From: Smallanthus sonchifolius
Lineage: Eukaryota > Streptophyta > Magnoliopsida > Asterales > Asteraceae
Length of the DNA stretch: 64,000 bases
NCBI GenBank assembly: GCA_023525975.1
Contig: CM042028.1
Coordinates: 80,351,501 to 80,415,500 of the forward strand
Direction of reading: 5' to 3'
Part shown: positions 57,126-64,000 of the stretch, in pieces
How positions within the stretch are numbered: the first letter of the stretch is position 1
Layout of the letters: every line of letters starts with the position of its first letter
The notes under the pieces: model-generated
The model's input: the letters and a program-made list of their open reading frames with translations, nothing else
Told to the model about the DNA's origin: nothing
Databases searched by the model: none
Made by a program: the position numbers and the translations under genes

Positions 57126-58900
57126 GGTGGTAACCAGTGGCAAAGTGGTGGTGCAGAAGACAGTCAACTCTCTTCATCAAAGGTTGTGGCCATTCTAACC
57201 TCATATGGTTGTTTCTTTTGGTTTCAAGTGTTCTTGCAAATGGATCCTTGGTGAGTGTTTTATAAAAGGGAAAACACCATAGAATAGTACCATAGTATAC
57301 CCGAGGGTGTATACCGTGTAAAATGCGTATTGAGTGACCTAATTGAAACACTTTTGAAACTTGGTTACTATTCTACAAAGTTACCCCTTTATAAAATGTT
57401 GTATATGTGTCGTCTTTCATTGCCAAATATTTTCTAAAAGGATATACAAAAACCTAACATATGTATTATGTGGTGGTTCCACCACCGAATCCTGGTCATT
57501 GGTAGCTGAGAAACCACCCCATTAACTGATACATTTGCACTAGATTTGCCGCCATCTCACTTCAAAGGCCTATGTCTGGAAGGTGCCACATGGATTGGGT
57601 TGAAGAAGAATTCAAATTAATGGCACTTGCCTGTTTATGGAACAGAGGACATCCTGTAATTTGTAAAAAGTAAGTGATAATGAACCCTCGAGCACAGGCC
57701 AAACTACACCGAAGGCATCAACAACTTCATAGAGGGTCCATTCCACGCCGACTTCTTAGACACATTAGTACCGCCGTTGTTATCAGAACCATCAGCCTCC
57801 ACGCAATTGGCTTGAGTCAAGGTGCTAGCCAAAATTGATTCTCAAGATCCACTAGATGTAGAACTATGCTTATGAACACTAGTAGTATGATGATATGTAT
57901 ATATGGTGTAAGTAGTGCTTTAGAACACACTAGAACAATCACCAAAAGACTCTATCACTTAAGAGGTTTGGTAAGAGCTCTTCGCACTTGTAGTCCTCAC
58001 TTGTTAGGTTTCTCAAAACGAGCTCCATCTCTCCTATATACTAATTTTCGGCCAAGGAAACAAACGGAAGAGATGAGTTTGCCAAGTCACTTGTGTAATC
58101 TAGACTGGACCAATTACAATCAAGATTTTATGCCATGTCAACTCCTTATCATTTGACCAAGATTATGAAGTCTTATAGGTGGTTCTACCCCCTCTGGTGG
58201 TGGACACAAAAGATGAGGAAGAAAGCATCATGCTTCCCTTACCTAAACAACGTCTGGCCCAATCTTCACTCTCTATACAAGGAAGGCTAACCCTCTCCTC
58301 TTTTAGAAGGGTCCTTCCCCAATCTCCACCGCTTCTCCCTCGATACTTGTTTTATTTCACCATCTCTCTCTACATTATACTGGCATACTAGACGTATACA
58401 TAGATAACATGTATTCAAATATCACACAAACTTGACCATCAGAGTTCCCCAAAGCAATCCTCAGACTTCTAACAAGTTTTCTTTCATGTTGCCGTTCTAG
58501 GTAAGGCTCAAGGGGGGCTAGACCCGGTTTGCACGACACGAAGGTCCGAACCCAAACAACACACTTTAGCAGTTGTAAAATCATGTAAAAGATAAGTAAC
58601 AAGAAAATAATTAATAACAAAATTTCATAATTGTATTATTTAAATCACCTGAAAAAATAATCACTAAATAATAGTTAAGTTTTATATATGTTTAAATTAA
58701 ATAAAGTGACTTGATTAAAAAAAATAATATTTATAAAAAAATTATAACAATAAAAAGTAATTTTTATAGTTAAAACTATAAATGGAACTTCGTTATAAAA
58801 AATTTGTACCTTAAAATAAACAAATGAAACAGAGTTTTAACTGTTGCAAAGAGGCAATAATCAGTTACAGTAAGCAATCCTAAACAAATATGCACTTGGA
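57126..58900. other. Intergenic, no gene recognised
   Basis: Mixed-composition DNA with several short frames but no recognisable domain. 57880-58380 has a gene-like base composition (pyrimidine-rich, CTCTCTACA), which could be a degraded transposon or leader. Confidence 0.35.
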
Positions 58901-60590
58901 TTTTCTTCTATACCCACCAGTCTACCACCAATGTAAAAAATCTGTTTCACTTTCACATTATGCACAAAGGTTCATTTCAAGAAAAATTCCCTTTAATAAG
59001 TTCGGAGGTCAATAAAAAGAGGGCATCCATAATCAGATCTGGGTGGACTTGAACCACCAACTTCTTAGAAAGGCAAATGTGTTACACCACCTTCAAAGAT
59101 GCTCTTGCCAATTTCGAGCTCACAGATCTATTTTTTATTTATCAAGTAAACACTTTCAAGGGAGTTTCATTTTAGAACTTGGGCACAAAGGGAGGAACAA
59201 TATGCAATGTGTAATATGAGCATAAAAACAACAGATACAAGTAGGGGCATTAAAAGCAACTGTTTTACGGCTTCAATTTTAACCGCTTGAACCAACTTTT
59301 TTAATTTCTTCGTAAATGCCTTTGTTCGCGTTATATACAGAAAACCATATTCCAAAAATAAATAATAGCCCACCTTTAAACACTCAATACAGTATGAACT
59401 GCAAACGGCTTACTTGCTTCGGTTCACTCAGGTTGCATATTTCCAACAACTTGTAGGTTAGCCAAAGGTAAAAGAGAAGCAAACAAAACCCATTGTAGAC
59501 AACACTGCTTAAGAGGTTTACCAACAAACCAATACTGCGGCGCCAATATATCAATACTGGCAGATAAATCAGAACAAAATTCAATACCTGAAGCGATGAA
59601 TACTCCTATCAGGTCTTCAATTTCCTGCTTGGCATGTTCAAAATGTAAACCAAATTCATTGGACAATTCATCAGCTTATAACCCATTTCAGTAACAATGT
59701 GCAATCAGATTCAAAGACGCTATTGCCGTTTTCAAACATATGAACTACCTCTGTTCCTAGATTCACTTGGAACACATAAAATATATTTGATACAAAAGTC
59801 ACATGCCAGTGCCAGAGAATCAGTTATCAAATGAACAATGCTAAATTATAAAAATAAAAAAAAACAAAAAACAAGCAAATAAAAAATAAAAAGATAAACC
59901 AAACAACCACAATAGCTGGACAATGCTAAATTATAAATAACAGCTAAAACAATGAAAAGACAAACCAGACAGCCGAAACAGCTTCAATTTCCAGATCACC
60001 ACCAGTCCCAGAAGAACAATGAGAAATCATCATGCAAGGGTTCTTTCATCATCATCTCCACTCGCCAAATTATTAAGGATACGCCAATGCTTATCATGGA
60101 CTCACCTTCAAATTTCTCTGCTTTTAAGAACATGTAAAACTACAATCAAGAACATTGATCACCATAAATCTTGAGCTTCCAGCAAGAAACAGATAGCAGG
60201 GAAAGCCATGTAGAAATCAGAAACCTTACTTATTACAGGAACTCATACACTAAACCAAAGCTACATGGAGAATGATACAAAAAATTACGAACTTCATATC
60301 CAATTGATACACCCAACAGTTGCAAAAAAAAAATGAAATTGGGTGTACCAGATTGAAACAAAACGTAAAGTTCAAAAATAACGGAAGCATCAAAATCAAC
60401 ACATGGATAACACGTTCAAACCAAAATTCTACTCAAAATTAAGATATAGGTTCCATCATCAAGATTTGGGTGATAAGATTTACCAAAGTTTCAAAACCAA
60501 CAATGTTGTTAAGCTAGAGCACAAGATAATACTATATGAAGGCCCTTCATATATATAGAAATGGTTGATATTAATAAGAAGAGTAAATTA
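58901..60590. other. Transcript-like non-coding region
   Basis: Composition resembles plant 3' UTR or intron DNA but no exon is supported. At 59035-59105 on the minus strand is a tRNA-like segment with an intact T-arm (GGTGG-TTCAAGT-CCACC) but a broken acceptor and anticodon arm, so a SINE or tRNA relic. Confidence 0.35.
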
Positions 60591-60727
60591 CCGTTTGCGT
60601 CCCTGCAGTTTACACGATTTAACACAATGCGTCCATAACACGAATTTTTAACGGTTCGAGTACCTGTGATATACAGTTTGTAACACTTTGAGTCCCTGGA
60701 CCTAACTTCGTTAAAAAATTCTATTTA
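60591..60727. repeat. Single arm of the MULE-type foldback MITE
   Basis: GAGTAAATTACCGTTTGCGT... matches the left arm of 36703-37147 through CTAACTTCGTTAAA, after which the second arm is absent. Probably a deletion derivative. Confidence 0.75.
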
Positions 60728-61769
60728 AATTTAGGTGAACCGTTGTACATGGTGCGCCGGATGTGAAATAAAATTTTTATGGGATTTGCGATTTATAATA
60801 GAAAAAGGGACGATGGACGGCTGAGATTTTGCTAGTTGGATCCGAATATCCGCCAGAGGCGGTTTTGTTGCGGACCTAGAAGATTTCTTGCTATGAGCTG
60901 GCATAGATAGGCCTCGGCGAGTAATAGATATCCACGTGTTATAAAGTTGAGCAACAACATTGTAAATCTCAGAATTTTTTAACGTTAAATAAATAAAGAG
61001 TTATTTTATATATTTTTTAAACCCTTAATTATCCCTCATCCCTTTAACCTGTATTAGACCCTAATTACAATCACTATCATCTTATTCTTCTGGCACTTAG
61101 GGCTGTTTGGTAGCTTATTAATGATTCCATTAATAGACTACCTCTGAATCGGTCAGAGGTAAGGGGTGTTTGTTTCGCTAAAAGTTCACCTCTTAATGGT
61201 TCAGCTAAAAAACCATGTTGAACCATTCAGACTTCTTAATGATTCATCACTTAATGGTTCAACACTTGTCAAACATCTACTTAATATGTGGCTGAATTAA
61301 GATCGACCCTGCGGCTGAATTAAGATCGATCGAACCCAATTAATCTTCTGAAACTTCAATCGCCATCGTTTTCTTAATTACACCTAAGCCATCGTCCCTG
61401 TATTGGTTTAACTTTTAGAAGTCAAAAATTGAATACCTGTATTGGTTTGACTTTTAAAATAATCCATTTTAAAAGATGTACGTTATCATCTGACCTGATG
61501 TGAGACCGTGGTGCAACAACTAATGAGGTTGCAATAGTACAATTGATCTCTATGAAAGGAAAGCATAAACCAGTTGGCAAGCAATCTCTATGAAACGTCA
61601 AAAAAGTTCACTGAATATTACAACTTAAAATTCCCTTAAACATGTAACAAAAAAAAAACAATCCCCCCACCTAGAAACAGTCCAAGAGAAAAGCCAGAGG
61701 TCAAGATAACACGCAACCAAAACCAAAAGTGAACAAAAGAGCACATACGTGCGCATATTATAATACGAT
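60728..61769. other. Intergenic, with MITE-like repeat at about 61095-61290
   Basis: 61095-61290 has AGGGCTGTTTGGTAGC and several TTAATGGTTCA words, a common plant MITE style, but its ends are not resolved. The right part (about 61620-61769) is likely the 3' untranslated region of U1-70K. Confidence 0.4.
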
Positions 61770-63454
61770 TCAGTACTCCTGCTCACGCGAAAGCGACCTG
61801 TCAGATCGCCTATACTCATGATCCCGATCCTTGTCACGTGGATCAGGTTTTCCTGCTTCATAGTTGTCTTCCTCCATCTGATCATAACGATCATGATCAC
61901 GATCTTGATGATCAAATCGTTCTTGATCATAGTAGTCGTAACCTCCAAGATCCCGTTCCGGGTCAACCCCCTTATTACCCCCATGTTCAGGTTGGTCATA
62001 CCATTCCTCCGGGTCACCACGGTCATAGCTCTTTTGCCTATCCCCATGTTTGTCTCTCTCATGTCTATCAGCCCGGTCATATTCATAGTCCCTATCACGT
62101 GACCGCCCACGGTCATGGTCCACATTTTCAACATCACCCTCACGATCCTTTTCACGGTAGCGATCACGGTCACGGCCACTACGATCACGGTCACGGTCAC
62201 GACCACTACGGTCTCGATCGCGGTGTCGGTCACGGTCACGGTCACGACCACTACGGTCTCGGTCACCCCGGTCTGACTTTCGGTCACTGTCCCTATGGTG
62301 CCTTTCTTCACGGTGTTCCCTATCCCTTGGTTTATCATGAGACCGCTCACGAGACTTCTCGCGTTCCCTCTCCTTAACCCGCTCACGGGACTTCTCCCTC
62401 ACCCTGATATATTGCAATAATCAACAAATAATATAAAAACCACTATCATATAGGAGGTGCGAGATAAATCAATCTTAATGCATCACCTGTCTCGTTCTTC
62501 ATTTGCTCTTGGCTCTACAGATCGAGTCGCCCCCCCTGATTGTTGTTCTCTGAACATCCATGTTAAAACATTAGGAAAAGGAAAAAATAAGGTAATCTAT
62601 ATCTATACTCTATACTATCTAATAAATAAAGGTTTTTTCTTGCCTCGTGTCGTCTCCATATTCATTCTCATCATTTTTTTCCCATCTCTCTCTTTTATTA
62701 AATACACCTCTATCTTTTAATAATAATATATTTTTAAAGAAAATACTAATTATACTAATAAAACACATTTATTTTAAATTATCCTTTATTATAAGAAACT
62801 TTAAAATCTAATTATGTAAATTTTATTTTCAATCAAATAGTAACATATTTTCGAAACCCAATTATATGTTAAATTTTACATATTTTGAATTTTGTTTTCT
62901 ATCCTTGGTATATGTAATACATTTTTAAACCTGTAAAATATATACATAAAGATTAAAGAATTTTATGTATTGATATTTTTCACCCTGTGTGTATTACACG
63001 GGTTCTAAGCTAGTTGATTATATGTAAGTAGGAATCGAATGCAAAATGAAACAATCTATTATGAAAATATAAAGAATGTAATTCATTCTGTTTTAATGAT
63101 TTTTATTATGAGTTTTTCCTTTTTCCCTCACAGAATAAAAAGAAAATATGCAATCTAAACTAGTTTTCTTGATAAATTATAATGTCACCTAAACATCATA
63201 CAATTAAGTATAATTTTTTATTTTACTTTTACAACTATAGCACAAAAATCAAACGCCATCTTAGTTATGAGAAAAAAACAAGACAATTTACCTCCCAGAG
63301 TACTTCTGGTTAACTTCTTCACCTCCAACCCTGGTTGTTCCAAGTCCACCGCCAAGTCTACGGGGTCGCCAGTTAGGAACAGTTCTACCACGTTCCACAT
63401 CCACAAGCACCCTTCTATTATCAAGCTTCCTTCCATCCGCTTGTTTATATGCAG
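61770..63454 (-). CDS. U1-70K: U1 small nuclear ribonucleoprotein 70 kDa (3' part)
   Basis: Three minus-strand exons are visible: 63454-63292, 62549-62487 and 62403-61770 (stop), all GT-AG and in phase. The first encodes the end of the RNA-recognition region and the conserved stretch RRVLVDVERGRTVPNWRPRR then LGGGLGTTRVGGEE, diagnostic of U1-70K. The second is short (EQQSGGATRSVEPRANEERD). The last is the long RD/RE-rich tail with repeated DRDRSGRDRDR units, ending DRSLSREQEY. U1-70K binds stem-loop I of U1 snRNA in the spliceosome and recognises 5' splice sites in the nucleus; the Arg/Asp tail contacts SR proteins. Upstream exons with the start codon lie past 64000. The intron 62550-63291 contains a Helitron. 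No lesion seen. Confidence 0.93.
62609..63013 (+). mobile_element. Short non-autonomous Helitron, copy 2, in a U1-70K intron
   Basis: TCTATACTATCTAATAAATA start, hairpin CCTGTGTGTATTACACGGG, then TTCTAAGCTAG before T. It matches 18989-19422 along its length. The 5' start could be seven bases earlier because of a TCTATAC duplication (62602). It lies in antisense to the gene. Confidence 0.8.
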
Positions 63455-64000
63455 CTACACATCATCATCACACAAATCAACAATCGGATATGTAAATGAT
63501 AATAATAATATTAATAATAATAGCAATAATAATAACAATAATAATAGCAATAATCATAATAATAAGTATTATAAAGAAAAATCACATGCACGGTCATTTT
63601 GACTAAACATATTATCCAAAAAGTGCAACTCACCGTTAGTCAAAATGTCAATGGTTATTTTGGTAATATATTTAGTCAAAATGGCTGCTAATGTGGTTTT
63701 CCCTAATAGTAATTACATAACAAAAAGAGGTGGCAATTTCAACCCATTTACGTATAAATGGGTTGACTTGGGTTATATTTTCTGAAGGCATCATGAGTCA
63801 GAGATTAAACTAGAATACTTGGCTCACAAGGCAAAACAAATGAGTGGAACGGGTGCCGTTCTTGTCGTTTTTAATTCTGGAAATGTTAGAATAAAACAAG
63901 TGGCCAATTTGCCAAGTAGTCTAGCAAGTAAGATAGCTAGATAAGATAACCAAGTGGCCAAGTTGCCAAATTGGTTTGAGATCTGCTGTGTTTTCTATCT
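63455..64000. other. U1-70K intron or flank, no exon seen
   Basis: Holds an AAT/AATAAC-type microsatellite (63499-63565) and AT-rich DNA. Since the visible exon needs upstream coding sequence, this is most likely intron. Confidence 0.6.

Noticed and set aside
59035..59105. Possible tRNA gene on the minus strand
   Set aside because: Only the T-arm pairs well; acceptor and anticodon stems do not form, so a SINE or tRNA relic is more likely.
61838..62377. Long His/Gly/Asp-rich open frame opposite U1-70K
   Set aside because: It is the antisense of the Arg/Asp repeat codons of the real gene; low-complexity shadows stay open by codon bias.

Overview
The window looks like a piece of a eudicot nuclear chromosome. 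It is AT-rich and gene-poor, has spliced genes with ordinary plant introns, and is full of nested transposable elements. The mix of repeats, in particular an Athila-ORF1-like protein of a type I associate with daisy-family genomes, suggests Asteraceae; that is an inference, not a proof.

Host genes. Four are well supported and one is tentative. A single-exon RADIALIS-like MYB (9172-9396, +). A two-exon HANABA TARANU-type GATA factor (14138-14968, -). A five-exon MIP18/AE7-like cytosolic Fe-S assembly gene (37684-40828, +), whose first intron has the exact U12-type donor ATATCCTT. The 3' half of U1-70K (61770-63454, -), whose 5' exons lie beyond the right edge. A short unrecognised plant protein (55512-55835, +) is tentative.

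Mobile DNA by region. 0-2.4 kb: truncated Ty1/copia element (-) with its LTR and primer-binding site. 6.1-7.9 kb: 5'-truncated non-LTR retrotransposon with a zinc-finger and restriction-like-endonuclease type C-terminus. 8.5 kb: hAT-type MITE. 11-13.4 kb: LTR remnants. 16 kb: a minisatellite. 19 kb and 62.6 kb: two copies of one short Helitron family. 22.5-27 kb: PIF/Harbinger element with divergent ORFs, split by a gypsy-type solo LTR with intact TSD. 28-29.2 kb: CACTA-like element. 29.4-32.7 kb: a solo LTR nested in a copy of itself. 35-37 kb: Tourist and MULE-type foldback MITEs. 41.4-44 kb: a second Harbinger remnant containing a nested MULE-like element. 44.2-46.2 kb: a long-TIR foldback and a hAT MITE. 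46.5-48.7 kb: a duplicated array with a Helitron-like end.

The most interesting object is 48771-55149: a complete 6.4-kb Mutator-like element with related terminal repeats and a perfect 9-bp target duplication (TATTCTAAA). It carries a FAR1-type zinc finger, MULE transposase, SWIM and OTU-protease reading frame broken by three stop codons, and a second Athila-ORF1-like gene. Three clusters of short CG-rich palindromes (CTATACG-nnn-CGTATAG) sit at its two ends and between its two genes. The same palindrome with a different core occurs in the promoter of the HAN-like GATA gene.
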